64,000 bases of DNA from Alkalihalobacillus sp. BA299 (GTDB lineage: Bacteria > Bacillota > Bacilli > Bacillales > Bacillaceae_F). Numbering within the stretch: the first letter of the stretch is position 1; the number at the start of each line of letters is the position of its first letter. Below the pieces are notes generated by a model that saw nothing but the letters and a program-made list of their open reading frames with translations, searched no databases and was not told where the DNA came from. Of the stretch, positions 16,479-26,906 are shown one piece after another. The translations under genes were made by a program, and so were the position numbers. Location: NCBI RefSeq assembly GCF_017745675.1, contig NZ_JAFLJM010000008.1, positions 1 through 64,000 on the forward strand, written 5' to 3'.

Positions 16479-17117
16479 TTAGAACGATTTAAAAACTTCT
16501 TTCATCAGGAATTTATCTTCTGCCCATACTTCAGGTGCTGGCAACTTTAAGTCATTGACGAGCAAAGTAAACTTGTCCACGAGATCGCCGTCGAATTGAG
16601 TCCACGAGCATCTTTTTAGCTCATTTAATGCCTCTTCAAATGAAAGTGTGCGGCGATTGTAATTTCTTCTATCAATCGTCATCGTGTCAAACGCATCGCA
16701 AATTCCAATAATCCGACCTTGGATCGAAATTTCTTCCGCTTTTAAACCACGGGGATACCCCTTACCGTCCCAATGTTCATGGTGATCGCGTACAAAAACA
16801 GCTGCACGTGGTAGACCGAGCGTTTTCCTTAAGATATTGTTTCCAATTACACTATGGGCTTGTATGATTTGATATTCTAATTCATCTAGCTTCGTTGGCT
16901 TTAATAAAATTTCTTTCGATAACCCAATTTTTCCTATATCGTGGAGGAGCGAGGCAATTCTCATGTCATCGTCATGACAGCCTACGATTTTCGACAGTTG
17001 CTCAGAAAAATTCATGACCCTTAATGAATGGTATTTAAAAATACGCAACACTTCATTGTCTTGTGAAATTTTATTAAATAATTCTTCCGCTTGTGACGAC
17101 TTTATCATCGATTTCAT
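16479..17117 (-). CDS. HD-GYP-type HD-domain phosphohydrolase
   Basis: 212-aa cytosolic protein made almost wholly of an HD-GYP domain. The metal motif LLHDIGKIG is at about residue 57, followed by HSVIGNNIL, DHHEHWDGKGYPRGL and CDAFDTMT. The HHExxDGxGYP signature is that of HD-GYP cyclic-di-GMP phosphodiesterases, but there is no receiver or sensor domain. Strong RBS GGAGG, 8 nt spacing. It lies between spoIID and spoIIQ, which are usually close neighbours, so a role in sporulation timing or signalling is possible but only positional inference. Confidence 0.85.
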   Translation of the reverse strand: MKSMIKSSQAEELFNKISQDNEVLRIFKYHSLRVMNFSEQLSKIVGCHDDDMRIASLLHDIGKIGLSKEILLKPTKLDELEYQIIQAHSVIGNNILRKTLGLPRAAVFVRDHHEHWDGKGYPRGLKAEEISIQGRIIGICDAFDTMTIDRRNYNRRTLSFEEALNELKRCSWTQFDGDLVDKFTLLVNDLKLPAPEVWAEDKFLMKEVFKSF

Positions 17118-17318
17118 TGGGAATGCCTCCCTTTTACTTTCTTCTTATCAAAAAATATCGTTCTATTATATCACTATTATACAAAAAATGGTATATATCT
17201 AAGTTGAAAAGTTTAAAAATTCACAAAATGATGTATTTGAGTCATTGTGAGGACACACGATCCTTTATTTTTAAAATATCTTGGTTAAATAGGGGCTCGT
17301 TTATTCTACCAAAACAGA

Positions 17319-17338
17319 CCGCAGACATATGTCTACGG
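17319..17338 (-). terminator. palindromic hairpin downstream of spoIID
   Basis: CCGYAGACATATGTCTRCGG, about 100 bp past the spoIID stop, followed on the minus strand by TCTGTTTTGG. A plausible but weak terminator. The rest of 17118-17437 holds nothing I can name. Confidence 0.5.
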
Positions 17339-17437
17339 CCCTAGTTATACTTATATGATTTCTATTTCATGTCACCTGCTTTTTCGGTTACGCAATTCCG
17401 ACGTAGCTAGTTGAACTCCCGCTGCCTATGCAGCCGG

Positions 17438-18463
17438 TTAGTCTTTCTTAACAACAAGGTCACCAATATACGGATCAACTGGTGAAACGGATACACCTTG
17501 ATAGTAGTGTTCGATGATATCTTGGTACGACTTTCCTTCTTTCGCCATACCATTTGCACCGTACTGGCTCATTCCAACACCATGGCCCCAGCCTTTTGTC
17601 TCTATAACGATTTGATTTCCTTGTCGGTACCATTTGAAGTCACTTGAATCCAGTTCGAGCTTTTCTCTTACATCACGACCGGTTAACTTTTTTCCATTAA
17701 TGTTCACGGTAGCAACTCGTTTTCCATCGGTTCGGTTAATAATTTGCCCAACTGAGCCATCTGACGGCAGTTGAACTTCTAACTTTTGTTGGAATTCACT
17801 GACTGAAAAAGTAGTTGTTGCCGTAAATCGCGGTGAATTGGCATCCCACGGACTTGCGACACTACGTAAGTATGGATAGGCATTTTGCCAATAGTCTTCA
17901 GAGTTCTCCGTAAAGCCATTACTAGTTGAGAAAAAGGCGGCGGTGATCGGACTTCCATCAAATGTCAATACTTGACCTTGTGTTGACAAGACTGCTTCAC
18001 GAATACGGTTGATTCTCCATTCAAAATCACTACCCCATTCTTCTTTCAGCTGTTCTTGATTTTTGTACACTTGATGATGAACGGTATCCGTAACGGTCGC
18101 TCCTTCTGGTAAAGCAAAATCACTTGGTTCAAGCATTTGCTTTAAAATATACGTTCTAGCGGTCAGCGCTTGAGCCTTCAAAGCCTCAATTTCAAACTCT
18201 GCTGGCATTTCGGAAGCCACTACCCCCATCACATATTCCTCGAGTTGGACTTCTTCAATCTTACTCTCTTTTGCTCGGTAAACTGAGACGGAGACTGGTG
18301 TAGTGTCTTCTAGCCGGATCTCTTGTCCCGTACCTGTTGAGGCGGCGGTTTCAGCTGGTGTTGTCATTTGAAGATTTTCTGATGAAAACATGATGACGAG
18401 CATAGCAGGTAACCCTACAATGATGCTACATAAAATAGTCCCAATAATTATTAATCGTTTCAT
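17438..18463 (-). CDS. spoIID: stage II sporulation protein D (peptidoglycan lytic transglycosylase)
   Basis: Mother-cell membrane-anchored enzyme that cleaves septal peptidoglycan during engulfment with SpoIIM and SpoIIP. An N-terminal membrane anchor is followed by the SpoIID domain. Visible are LEEYVMGVVASEMPAEFE, carrying the catalytic Glu of the SEMP motif, then AQALTARTYIL and the C-terminal KGWGHGVGMSQYGANGMA. The frame is open to ATG 18481, but MKRLIII at 18463 has a G-rich site 6 nt upstream and gives a proper signal anchor. It follows the murA gene in the classical ywmB-murA-spoIID order. Confidence 0.95.
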   Translation of the reverse strand: MKRLIIIGTILCSIIVGLPAMLVIMFSSENLQMTTPAETAASTGTGQEIRLEDTTPVSVSVYRAKESKIEEVQLEEYVMGVVASEMPAEFEIEALKAQALTARTYILKQMLEPSDFALPEGATVTDTVHHQVYKNQEQLKEEWGSDFEWRINRIREAVLSTQGQVLTFDGSPITAAFFSTSNGFTENSEDYWQNAYPYLRSVASPWDANSPRFTATTTFSVSEFQQKLEVQLPSDGSVGQIINRTDGKRVATVNINGKKLTGRDVREKLELDSSDFKWYRQGNQIVIETKGWGHGVGMSQYGANGMAKEGKSYQDIIEHYYQGVSVSPVDPYIGDLVVKKD

Positions 18464-18865
18464 GCCAAGCCCCCAGTACATAAACTAAAACTTCCACCAG
18501 CGCTTCCCACTGATGGTGCTTTACATCATTAACACTAGAAGAGCAACATGATACTCTACCAGTCGTGATGTCAGGTTATTTTTTCCTCTTTACTGATTTT
18601 ATGCAGGCTTGGCTTAAATTAGAACTAATTTTTCAATTTGATTACAAATTATAGTTTTTTACATATTCTTTGAATAATTTAATATATTTTTAAAAAATTC
18701 TGTTAATAATAGTTCTAAAACACTTTACAAATTAAAGAAGGATAATAATTACACAAATGGAAATAATATTATAAGACTTGAAACAGTGTAAATCTTGACA
18801 ATAATAACCGAGCTATAAAATAAATAAGGCGCCTTACACTTCATAGCATAAGACACCTTCTCATT
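18464..18865. other. intergenic region between murA and spoIID
   Basis: About 400 bp, AT-rich, with the murA terminator at its right end. spoIID should be transcribed from here, by mother-cell sigma-E in relatives, but I could not pick out a convincing -35/-10 pair. Confidence 0.4.
18815..18859 (-). terminator. terminator of murA
   Basis: On the minus strand AAGGUGUCUU pairs with AAGGCGCCUU over 10 bp, using two G-U pairs that exist only in the minus-strand RNA. The T-rich tail TTATTTATTTT follows. Confidence 0.75.
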
Positions 18866-20191
18866 TTAAACAAGGTTCGTATTCATTTTCAATGGTGCAG
18901 GAACGTCTTGGTTTTGAACTTCTTCTTCAATAACCTCTTCGATACGCTCAACGTTTGCACCTAGCTGTCTTAGTTTACCGGCGAGATCAACGTAACCACG
19001 ATCAATATGTTTTAATTCAACAACACGTGTTACACCATCGGCAACTAACCCAGCAAGAATAAGAGCCGCACCTGCTCGTAAGTCGGTTGCAGAAACTTCT
19101 GCGCCTTGCAATGAACTAGGTCCACTAATAATTGCAGATCTTCCTTCAATTTTAATATTGCCATTCATGCGACGGAATTCTTCCACGTGCATGAATCGAT
19201 TTTCAAATACGGTTTCCGTAATGACACTCGTTCCGTTTGATTTGAGAAGTAGTGCCATCATTTGTGCTTGCATATCCGTAGGGAATCCTGGATGAGGCAT
19301 CGTCTTAATATCGATTGGCTTCAGCTGTTCGGGACCAATGACCCGAATGCCGTTTTCCTCTTCGATAATTTCAACTCCCATTTCTTCCATTTTCGCAATA
19401 AGTGGGCGTAAATGCTCAGAAACCGCTCCTTCAACAAGGACATTCCCACCTGTAATTGCAGCAGCTACCATAAACGTTCCTGCTTCAATCCGGTCTGGAA
19501 TTACCGTGTGGTCGGCTGCGATTAATTCATTTACACCTTCGATACGAATCGTTCCTGTTCCTGCTCCGCGCACTTTTGCTCCCATGGCATTTAAATAATT
19601 AGCCAGGCAAACGATCTCAGGCTCTTCTGCAGCATTTTCAAGTACTGTTGTACCTTCTGCCATTGCAGCGGCCATCATAATATTTTCAGTTGCCCCTACA
19701 CTTGGGAAATCTAAATATATTTTTGCCCCTTTTAAACGGCCATCGATTTTTGCTTCAATAAAACCATTACCGATTTCAACTACTGCTCCCATCGCTTCGA
19801 ACCCTTTTAAGTGTTGATCAATTGGTCTCGATCCAATTGCACATCCACCTGGCAAAGCGATTCTTGCATGACCCACGCGAGCTAGTAATGGTCCCATCAC
19901 TAGGAAGGAGGCACGCATTTTTCTTACATATTCAAAGGGTGCTTCAATTTTTAATGGCTTTTCTGCTTTTACAGAAAATGTGCCATTCTCATAGGTCACA
20001 TCAATATTTAAATTTCGTAAAACTTCCTCCATCGTGTATACATCAGCCAAAGATGGCACATCATATATGTTGCTAGTGCCACGGCTAGCGAGAATAGATG
20101 CAGCGATTACTGGTAAAACAGCATTCTTAGCTCCTTCCACTTTTACAGAGCCAGAGAGCTGCTTACCGCCTTGGACAATAATTTTTTCCAA
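18866..20191 (-). CDS. murAA: UDP-N-acetylglucosamine 1-carboxyvinyltransferase (first copy)
   Basis: Catalyses the first committed step of peptidoglycan synthesis, transfer of enolpyruvate from PEP to UDP-GlcNAc. 441 aa EPSP-synthase-like fold. The catalytic cysteine loop reads [19 protein letters not shown], and Lys/Asn of [10 protein letters not shown] is present near residue 22. Start is TTG, 6 nt after GAGGGG. The C-terminus extends about 20 acidic residues beyond the second copy at 62293-63579. The ywmB-murA-spoIID context marks it as the main MurA (MurAA) of Bacillus. Confidence 0.96.
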   Translation of the reverse strand: MEKIIVQGGKQLSGSVKVEGAKNAVLPVIAASILASRGTSNIYDVPSLADVYTMEEVLRNLNIDVTYENGTFSVKAEKPLKIEAPFEYVRKMRASFLVMGPLLARVGHARIALPGGCAIGSRPIDQHLKGFEAMGAVVEIGNGFIEAKIDGRLKGAKIYLDFPSVGATENIMMAAAMAEGTTVLENAAEEPEIVCLANYLNAMGAKVRGAGTGTIRIEGVNELIAADHTVIPDRIEAGTFMVAAAITGGNVLVEGAVSEHLRPLIAKMEEMGVEIIEEENGIRVIGPEQLKPIDIKTMPHPGFPTDMQAQMMALLLKSNGTSVITETVFENRFMHVEEFRRMNGNIKIEGRSAIISGPSSLQGAEVSATDLRAGAALILAGLVADGVTRVVELKHIDRGYVDLAGKLRQLGANVERIEEVIEEEVQNQDVPAPLKMNTNLV

Positions 20192-20232
20192 CGTATTCCC
20201 CTCCGCGTCTTATTTTCAGCGTCTCTAATATA

Positions 20233-20958
20233 TCAATATTCAGTCGTAATTATTGGCGTTCCAATTGTTATGGTTGTCTTAGCGCCCAACGTGGGATCTT
20301 GTCTTAACGCAACTTGCAAGTTCATGTTGTTACCGTTCGTATCGATAGAGTGTACCCATTGTCTATTATATGCAGAGATTGATACAAAAGTTTCTTCTTT
20401 TAATTCTTCAACTTTTTCAGCTGAGAACTTTTTTATTATCTCAGATCCGAATTCATACATCGATCTTTGTAATAATTCATCGCGGTGTCCTGTTACGGTT
20501 GTAAATACAGTAGGGGTTTCTACATATAACTGGTCAAGGCGTTCTTGAAATAACGAAGTAATTGTCTCTACATCTTGTGGTTTACCTTTTCCCATAAATT
20601 CATAAATGAGGTACATGGAGTAATGTTCTTCTAGAGGGTAAGCTAGAACAGTGAGTTGTTCAAATTCGGTTGTTCCAGTCACTTTCCAATGCTCATTATG
20701 CTTCCAATTGCTTGTTTCCCATTGAAAGCTTTGCTGTGAAGTCATCAATTCATTGAGTTTCTCTTCGTACTCATCGATACTTGCAACTTCTATTCCTGGC
20801 CCTCTCGTGTACAGTCTCCAATCTTCAATTTGAACAGCTTGCTCTTCCATCAAGTGAACAATGTCAACTAGTTGTGTTTGTTCTTTCGTTTCCCCGTGAG
20901 TTAAAATACTCATTGTAAATAAAAGAACCAATCCTACAATCGGCACTATTTTTTTCAT
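20233..20958 (-). CDS. ywmB: YwmB family protein
   Basis: 241-aa exported protein with an N-terminal signal peptide ending near ILTHGETK. It matches the YwmB/DUF1779 family in length, in features such as EDWRLYTRGPG, and in its position directly upstream of murA. The function of the family is not established. The body is hydrophilic and mixed alpha/beta. It is likely in one transcript with murA (41-bp gap). Confidence 0.88.
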   Translation of the reverse strand: MKKIVPIVGLVLLFTMSILTHGETKEQTQLVDIVHLMEEQAVQIEDWRLYTRGPGIEVASIDEYEEKLNELMTSQQSFQWETSNWKHNEHWKVTGTTEFEQLTVLAYPLEEHYSMYLIYEFMGKGKPQDVETITSLFQERLDQLYVETPTVFTTVTGHRDELLQRSMYEFGSEIIKKFSAEKVEELKEETFVSISAYNRQWVHSIDTNGNNMNLQVALRQDPTLGAKTTITIGTPIITTEY

Positions 20959-21067
20959 CTCTCTGTATGCCCCTCTCCGTTACAAATAATTAATTAGTAA
21001 CATTTTTTCCAATGAGAGGCTATACATACATGGAAGTTACAGTCAACTTTCGACAACTTCACCTGAT

Positions 21068-21298
21068 TTAGAATAAGTATTTCAGCATCGTTGAACCATT
21101 AAGATAATCCAAAAAGAAGCTGCTGACTAGATAAGCTATTGCAATCGTTAGTAGGATCATTAATGTTTTAGCCTTCGGACCTTTTGGATCTTTTAAAAAG
21201 AGATCAAACTTAAAGGTCTGAAGTGCCCACCATGTGATCACAACGAACATTAGATTAACTGTTATATGTAGCAATCCTTGCATACCAAAGCCATCCAT
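21068..21298 (-). CDS. ywzB: DUF1146 (YwzB) membrane protein
   Basis: 76-aa protein with two membrane helices and a loop KDPKGPKAKTL, matching the DUF1146/YwzB family. In Bacillus this gene lies next to the ATP synthase operon. Here the complex I operon stands between them, which supports the idea that nuo was inserted into or retained at that locus. Function unknown. It is 110 bp before ywmB and may share its transcript. Confidence 0.85.
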   Translation of the reverse strand: MDGFGMQGLLHITVNLMFVVITWWALQTFKFDLFLKDPKGPKAKTLMILLTIAIAYLVSSFFLDYLNGSTMLKYLF

Positions 21299-21777
21299 TG
21301 TACATACTCCTTTAATGGTCTAAAGATCACTGCATTGTTAACTATACTTTAACTCCCTTTTACGTGAAAAGGGACATTTTACCCAAAGTAAACAAAGCAA
21401 TGCAACATACATAATACCTGATTTATCGATAAAAATCTACATTTCCGTGGAAATATACATAAAAATACAAAATCGAACCATAATTGATTTTGTCGAAAAC
21501 CTGATCATTTTAACTAAAGACTCTTCATTCCATTCCACCATTTGCTAAATGACAAATCTAAAATAGCTTTCGTGGGGTTATTCGGTTAGACGACATCCTT
21601 GTGTTTGACGTTACATCATTTCTGATTTTTTTGTAGATTTGTTTTCGTACAGTGCATTCGAGCTAATAAGATTATTTACTTTAAATATATGCGAATATTG
21701 GCAATATCAGATTTATTTTTTACTCATTTTTAAAAAGATTTTTGTTAAAAGTCATTATTATTGCAGACCCTGTTTCA

Positions 21778-21877
21778 TTTATTAGGGACTAACTCTATTT
21801 ATTTGGGTCTAATGTAAATTATTTAGGTTTACCTTCATTTATTTGGGTCTATCTCCTTTTATTTGACCTAACTCAAA
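21778..21877. repeat. 20-bp tandem array, 5 units
   Basis: Units at 21778, 21798, 21818, 21838 and 21858, typified by TTTATTTGGGTCTAATGTAA. Same period and same TTTAT...GGTCTAA core as the 13-unit array at 7241, but more diverged. Confidence 0.75.
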
Positions 21878-21950
21878 TGATTCAAGCCAATGTACAGGGT
21901 TTTTGGCCCCCATTTCTGACATCTTCGAAATTTATGCTTTCTTATTCTTC

Positions 21951-21982
21951 AAAAAAAAGAACCTCCCAAGCGGAAGGTTCTT
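21951..21982 (-). terminator. terminator of the nuo operon
   Basis: AGAACCT / AGGTTCT stem followed on the minus strand by eight T. It lies 17 bp after the nuoN stop codon. Confidence 0.9.
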
Positions 21983-21998
21983 CTAAAAAGTAGGATTT

Positions 21999-23501
21999 TT
22001 ATACGCGCATGAAAATTTGTGTGAAGTCAAAGTTCGTATTGAAAAAGTCGATCGCTACTTGTGGGACAACCCCTAGTCCAATTGTGGCAATGACAGCGAT
22101 CACGACAACTATCGATGCTCCAATTGGGACTCTTAATGCGTCTGTTGAAGCAGGTCTTCTAAAAAATATTTGCGTCATGATGCCAAAGTAATAAAAGTAG
22201 GAAATGACAGACGTTGCAATCATCACGGAAGCTAAAATGAAATGTCCCGTACTTATCGCTCCGATAAAGATATAAAATTTACCCATGAACCCAGCTGTAA
22301 TCGGGATCCCTGCGAGTGACACGAGGAACACGCCCATGCCAACAGCAAGCAGTGGCGAACGCTGGCCGAGCCCTGCAAAGCCTTTTAAATCTTCTGTGCC
22401 TGCTTCCGATGTAACGAACTGTAACACCGCAAATGCTCCTAAATTCATAAACAGATATACCACTAAATAGAACCAGACATTTTCAAACATAACGATCGAT
22501 AACGTCGCAAATGGGACTAATAAGTAACCAGCTTGCGCCACACTCGAATACGCAAATAGTCGCTTCACATTCGTTTGGCGCAGCGCCATGACGTTACCGA
22601 CAATCATCGTTAATCCAGCGATTACTGAAATGTAGATTTGTGTATCTAACAATAAAGGCTGAAGCGAATCAATACCATGCGCCCCACCGAAGACGACTAG
22701 TAAAAATCGTAAAATCAATGCAAATCCAGCCGTTTTTGATACGACACTCAAAAATGCAGTGACAGGTGTCGGTGCTCCTTGGTACACATCTGGTGACCAC
22801 AAATGGAACGGCACCGCAGCCACTTTAAAAGCAAGCCCTACAAAGACTAAGAAAAACGCGAACGCTAACAGAAAGCTATTTTCCAAAACTACTGGATTTT
22901 GAAGTGCATCGCTAATTTCAAACAAATTCGTATGCCCCGTAAGTCCATACACATAACTCATTCCGAACAACGTAATCGCCGTCGCCACGCCTCCATTGAT
23001 AACATACTTAAATGCCGCTTCATTCGATTGGAGGCTCTCTTTACGAAGACCCGCCATGACGTATGACGATAACGACAATAATTCTAAACCGACGAATAAC
23101 GTGATCATATCAGCACTTGATGCCATAATCATTCCACCGAGTAATGCCGTTAACAATAAGTAGAAAAATTCGCCGCGATATTTGATTTCCTTTTTCCCAT
23201 AATCGAGACCAATCAATAATACGAACAATGTACCCACTAGTAAAATCAGTTTAAATGCGACTGAAAAAGAATCGAGTCGGTACGTATCGTATAAGATCAT
23301 TTGAACAGGTGCACCAAGCTGACCGAACAAGAAGATGAGGGCAAGCAAAACGCCACCAACTGCAAACCAGCCTAGAAAATTTTTGTCAACCTTATCCTTC
23401 ATAAATAAATCAAAGAGTGATAGGAGAGTGGCAACGATCAAAATGGTAAACTCCGGTGCCATAATCCCCCACGGGTAGCTAAGTAGTGTTTCTAAATCCA
23501 T
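21999..23501 (-). CDS. nuoN: complex I subunit N (membrane, antiporter-like)
   Basis: 500-aa proton-pumping membrane subunit with about 14 helices. The conserved helix with Glu, LFVGLELLSLSSYVMAGL, and the lysine-bearing region FHLWSPDVYQGAPTPVTAFL are visible. Last gene of an eleven-gene nuo operon, 6 bp after nuoM. RBS GGAGGG, 9 nt before ATG. Confidence 0.96.
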   Translation of the reverse strand: MDLETLLSYPWGIMAPEFTILIVATLLSLFDLFMKDKVDKNFLGWFAVGGVLLALIFLFGQLGAPVQMILYDTYRLDSFSVAFKLILLVGTLFVLLIGLDYGKKEIKYRGEFFYLLLTALLGGMIMASSADMITLFVGLELLSLSSYVMAGLRKESLQSNEAAFKYVINGGVATAITLFGMSYVYGLTGHTNLFEISDALQNPVVLENSFLLAFAFFLVFVGLAFKVAAVPFHLWSPDVYQGAPTPVTAFLSVVSKTAGFALILRFLLVVFGGAHGIDSLQPLLLDTQIYISVIAGLTMIVGNVMALRQTNVKRLFAYSSVAQAGYLLVPFATLSIVMFENVWFYLVVYLFMNLGAFAVLQFVTSEAGTEDLKGFAGLGQRSPLLAVGMGVFLVSLAGIPITAGFMGKFYIFIGAISTGHFILASVMIATSVISYFYYFGIMTQIFFRRPASTDALRVPIGASIVVVIAVIATIGLGVVPQVAIDFFNTNFDFTQIFMRV

Positions 23502-23507
23502 AATCGT

Positions 23508-25019
23508 TTACCCTCCTATCCCTGCTAAGATGAATTGTAGTGATGCTTGTAATGGTTCAGCCAACACGCTCGGATACACACCAATTAAAACAATAAATGC
23601 TAACAACACAAGCACTGGGATCATTTCAATTGGCCTGATATCTTTAAGCTCTTCCCATTTTTTTGGAGTTGGCCCAAACGTAACATTTAATACAGCTCTA
23701 AGTAAGTACACAGCGGTTAAAATAATTCCTAACGTCCCAACAGCTGCAATAATTGGCATTTCTCTAAATAAGCCTAAAAATGCTAAAAACTCACTGATAA
23801 ACCCAGACATTCCAGGTAACCCTAGCGACGCCATCGCACCGACTAATAGAAAGCCTGAAGCAATTGGCATCGATCGTCCTAGCCCGCTTAAGTTCGCGAT
23901 CATTGATGTTTTCGTACGCTCATAATACATACCAATTAAGAAGAAAAGTAACGCTGAAATTAATCCATGTGATACGACTTGGAAAATAGCCCCTTGCAAA
24001 CCGACATCATTTAAGGCTGCTACCCCAATGAGGACAATCCCCATATGAGAAATACTGGAGTATGCTAAAACCATTTTTAAATCGGATTGAATCAGTGCTA
24101 AATAGGCACCATATAAAAGATTAATTACCCCTAAAACACCGAGGACAGCTGCCATTTGCGTCACTTGTTCTGGGAAAAAGCCAACCCCTAAACGAATGAG
24201 TCCGTAGGCTCCAATTTTTAATAAAATCCCTGAGTGAAGCATAACAATTGCTGGCGGTGCTTGGACGTGTACGCGAAGCATCCAGCTATGTAAAGGGAAG
24301 ATCGGCAGCTTAACTCCAAAGGCAACGAGTAATGCGACAAGTAATCCCCACTTGATGTTATCTGCTTCAGGTCCAATCATTTGCATGATCATCGTAATTT
24401 GATCGATGTTCGTTGTATTTGTAATCACAAACAACGTAACAATCGCAATAAGTAAAACCGCAGAACCTAATCCATTGTATATCAAAAAGCTATTCGCTGC
24501 TTTTTCTCGGTCTAAGAAGCCCCATTTTCCAATTAAAAAGTACATCGGGATGAGCGTTAACTCGAAAAACAAGAAAAACAGGAATAAGTTTTGAGAAGCA
24601 AATACACCAAGCATTCCGATCTCTAGAAGGAGGAATAACATAAAGTATGCTTTCCAGCCTGCTTTAATTTGAATCACCGAAGCAAGCGCCGCCAGCGTCG
24701 ACACAACGGCTGTTAACAAAACAAGAACCATCCCAAAGCCATTCAACCCAAGCTCATAAGGAATGGATAAGTTCACCCCGTGAGCTAATAAACCACTGTT
24801 ACTAAAATTAATCCACTCTCTCGTTTCCACAAATTGATTTCCTGAACCACCTTGATCAAAGCTTGTAAATGCAACAAACGCTAAGATGAGCGGTAAAAAT
24901 GTTGCTGAAAAACCAATTCCTTTTAACAATTGATGTTGGCCTTTCGGTACAAACGCTAAAATGATGATCCCTACGAGTGGGGAGAAGATGAGTAATGAAA
25001 GCAAATATGAATCGGTCAT
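23508..25019 (-). CDS. nuoM: complex I subunit M (membrane, antiporter-like)
   Basis: 503-aa antiporter-like subunit with about 14 helices. The key glutamate lies in FFLFFELTLIPMYFLIG, and LHSWMLRVHVQAPPAIVMLHSGILLKIGAYG carries the pumping-channel lysine region. It overlaps the nuoL stop by 4 bp (ATGA), so translation is coupled. Confidence 0.96.
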   Translation of the reverse strand: MTDSYLLSLLIFSPLVGIIILAFVPKGQHQLLKGIGFSATFLPLILAFVAFTSFDQGGSGNQFVETREWINFSNSGLLAHGVNLSIPYELGLNGFGMVLVLLTAVVSTLAALASVIQIKAGWKAYFMLFLLLEIGMLGVFASQNLFLFFLFFELTLIPMYFLIGKWGFLDREKAANSFLIYNGLGSAVLLIAIVTLFVITNTTNIDQITMIMQMIGPEADNIKWGLLVALLVAFGVKLPIFPLHSWMLRVHVQAPPAIVMLHSGILLKIGAYGLIRLGVGFFPEQVTQMAAVLGVLGVINLLYGAYLALIQSDLKMVLAYSSISHMGIVLIGVAALNDVGLQGAIFQVVSHGLISALLFFLIGMYYERTKTSMIANLSGLGRSMPIASGFLLVGAMASLGLPGMSGFISEFLAFLGLFREMPIIAAVGTLGIILTAVYLLRAVLNVTFGPTPKKWEELKDIRPIEMIPVLVLLAFIVLIGVYPSVLAEPLQASLQFILAGIGG

Positions 25020-26887
25020 CTGAAGTACCCCCCTGTCACGGTCAAGACGACAAGGATAATGACTAATCCTAGAAATGCCACGGCCCCATACGTTTGGACT
25101 TGACCATTTTGTAATCGAGCATTTAATCGTCCGAGCGTATCAGTCATACCGACTACCGCTTGAACCGTAAATTCAATTAAGTATCGCTCGATATATAACA
25201 TTAAGTAACTTAAGATTGTCGTTCCTCTAACAAAGGTACGATTGTATAATTCGTCAATATAATATTTGTTGTAAAGTAAAATATACATGCTGCTGTCTTG
25301 AGCCAGCTTTTCTCGGGAAATAATACCTTTTCCGTAAATTAACCATGCGATAAAAATACCAAGTAACGAAACGAGGATAGCGACGGGCATAATCCAGCCT
25401 GGGTCATGCACATCCACATGTCCTCTCGTCCACGGGCTATCACTGAGCCAATCTCCTAAAAACGTTCCGAACCAATGCGTATGAACAAACCCTGAAATGA
25501 TCGCTAAAATACCGAGTACCGTCATTGGCACCGTCATAATCGCTGGAGACTCATGGACTTTACTTTGATCCGCGCGCGGTTTCCCCGTAAATACCATAAA
25601 AAACAATCTAAACATGTAAATCGCAGTTAACAATGCGGTGATCAGCGCAAGCGCAAATAACACGTAGCGCCCGTCTTCAAACGTCGTAAGCAGGATTTCC
25701 TCTTTACTAAAGAACCCTGAGAATAACGGGAAACCGGCAATCGCTAAACAACCGATTAAAAATAACACCCCAGTTGTTTTCATCTTACTCCAAAGTCCAC
25801 CCATTTCCTCAATGCTTTGCGTATGAACCGCATGAATGACACTACCTGCAGCAAGGAACAGCAATGCTTTGAAGAAGGCGTGCGTCATCAAATGGAAGAC
25901 AGCCGCAACATAACCAGCCGAACCTAAAGCGAGCATCATATACCCTAATTGACTCACTGTCGAATACGCGAGTACTCGTTTAATATCTTTTTGTGTTAAC
26001 GCAATCGTTGCAGCAAAAATCGCTGTAAATCCACCGATGACCGCTACGGTCGTTAATGCAACTGGTGACGCTGCAAAAAGCGGAAACATCGTCGCTACTA
26101 AGTATACCCCTGCCGCTACCATCGTTGCCGCATGGATTAAAGCTGATACAGGTGTTGGACCTTCCATCGCATCTGGCAACCACGTATGAAGTGGAAATTG
26201 GCCTGATTTACCGACGGCTCCAACAAAGATGAGGATCGAAATAAGCGTAATCATCCCTTCCGTTAGACCATTGGCATTCACAGCTTCAAAGATGACGGCA
26301 TACTCAAAGCTACCAACTTGCCAGAATAAGAGGATCATCCCGATGAATAATCCGACATCCCCAATTCTTGTAACGATGAACGCTTTTTTCGCGGCAGCTC
26401 TTGCTTCTTCTTTGAAAAAGTAGAACCCGACGAGTAAGAAGGAACATACACCAACAAGCTCCCAGAAAATATAAAGCTGTAAAAGGTTAGGAGAAAGCAC
26501 TAACCCTAACATTGAAAACGTAAAAAGTCCTAAATAAGAGTAAAACACCGGTACACGATAGCTATCCGTTGCTGTCATGTAACCTTTCGAATACGTATGT
26601 ACTAAAAAACTAACTAACGTCACGATGACGAGCATTAAGGCATTGAGCTGATTGACTTCAAAGCCCATCGTTATCGTCCATTCTCCAATTGCTAGCCAGT
26701 CAAATTGTACTAACACATTATCACCTGTCATTCGCTCAAATAACACGAGGACTGACAAAAGAAATGCGATGAAAGAAAGTGCCATACCTACATAAGCACC
26801 GCTTTCCTTCAACCTGCGACCAAAGAGGACGAGGATGACGAAGGATAAGAACGGTAACAGTGGTATTAACCATGCATTTCCCATCAT
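25016..26887 (-). CDS. nuoL: complex I subunit L (membrane, antiporter-like)
   Basis: About 623 aa, the distal pump subunit, with 16 or so helices. The C-terminal part includes the long lateral helix region before the last membrane segment (NARLQNGQVQTYGA). Motifs: YIFWELVGVCSFLLVGF, FPLHTWLPDAMEGPTPVSALIHAATMVAAGVYL. I start at ATG 26887, 6 nt after AGGTG; the frame is open to a GTG at 26896. Confidence 0.96.
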   Translation of the reverse strand: MMGNAWLIPLLPFLSFVILVLFGRRLKESGAYVGMALSFIAFLLSVLVLFERMTGDNVLVQFDWLAIGEWTITMGFEVNQLNALMLVIVTLVSFLVHTYSKGYMTATDSYRVPVFYSYLGLFTFSMLGLVLSPNLLQLYIFWELVGVCSFLLVGFYFFKEEARAAAKKAFIVTRIGDVGLFIGMILLFWQVGSFEYAVIFEAVNANGLTEGMITLISILIFVGAVGKSGQFPLHTWLPDAMEGPTPVSALIHAATMVAAGVYLVATMFPLFAASPVALTTVAVIGGFTAIFAATIALTQKDIKRVLAYSTVSQLGYMMLALGSAGYVAAVFHLMTHAFFKALLFLAAGSVIHAVHTQSIEEMGGLWSKMKTTGVLFLIGCLAIAGFPLFSGFFSKEEILLTTFEDGRYVLFALALITALLTAIYMFRLFFMVFTGKPRADQSKVHESPAIMTVPMTVLGILAIISGFVHTHWFGTFLGDWLSDSPWTRGHVDVHDPGWIMPVAILVSLLGIFIAWLIYGKGIISREKLAQDSSMYILLYNKYYIDELYNRTFVRGTTILSYLMLYIERYLIEFTVQAVVGMTDTLGRLNARLQNGQVQTYGAVAFLGLVIILVVLTVTGGYFR

Positions 26888-26906
26888 ATCTATCACCTGC
26901 CCCTTT

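Larger units (their letters stand above)
21299..21998. other. 700-bp intergenic region between nuoN and ywzB
   Basis: AT-rich. Contains a five-unit 20-bp array (21778-21877) and the nuo terminator (21951-21982). The promoter of the ywzB-ywmB-murA genes is presumably near 21300-21400, but no clear hexamers stand out. Confidence 0.5.
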
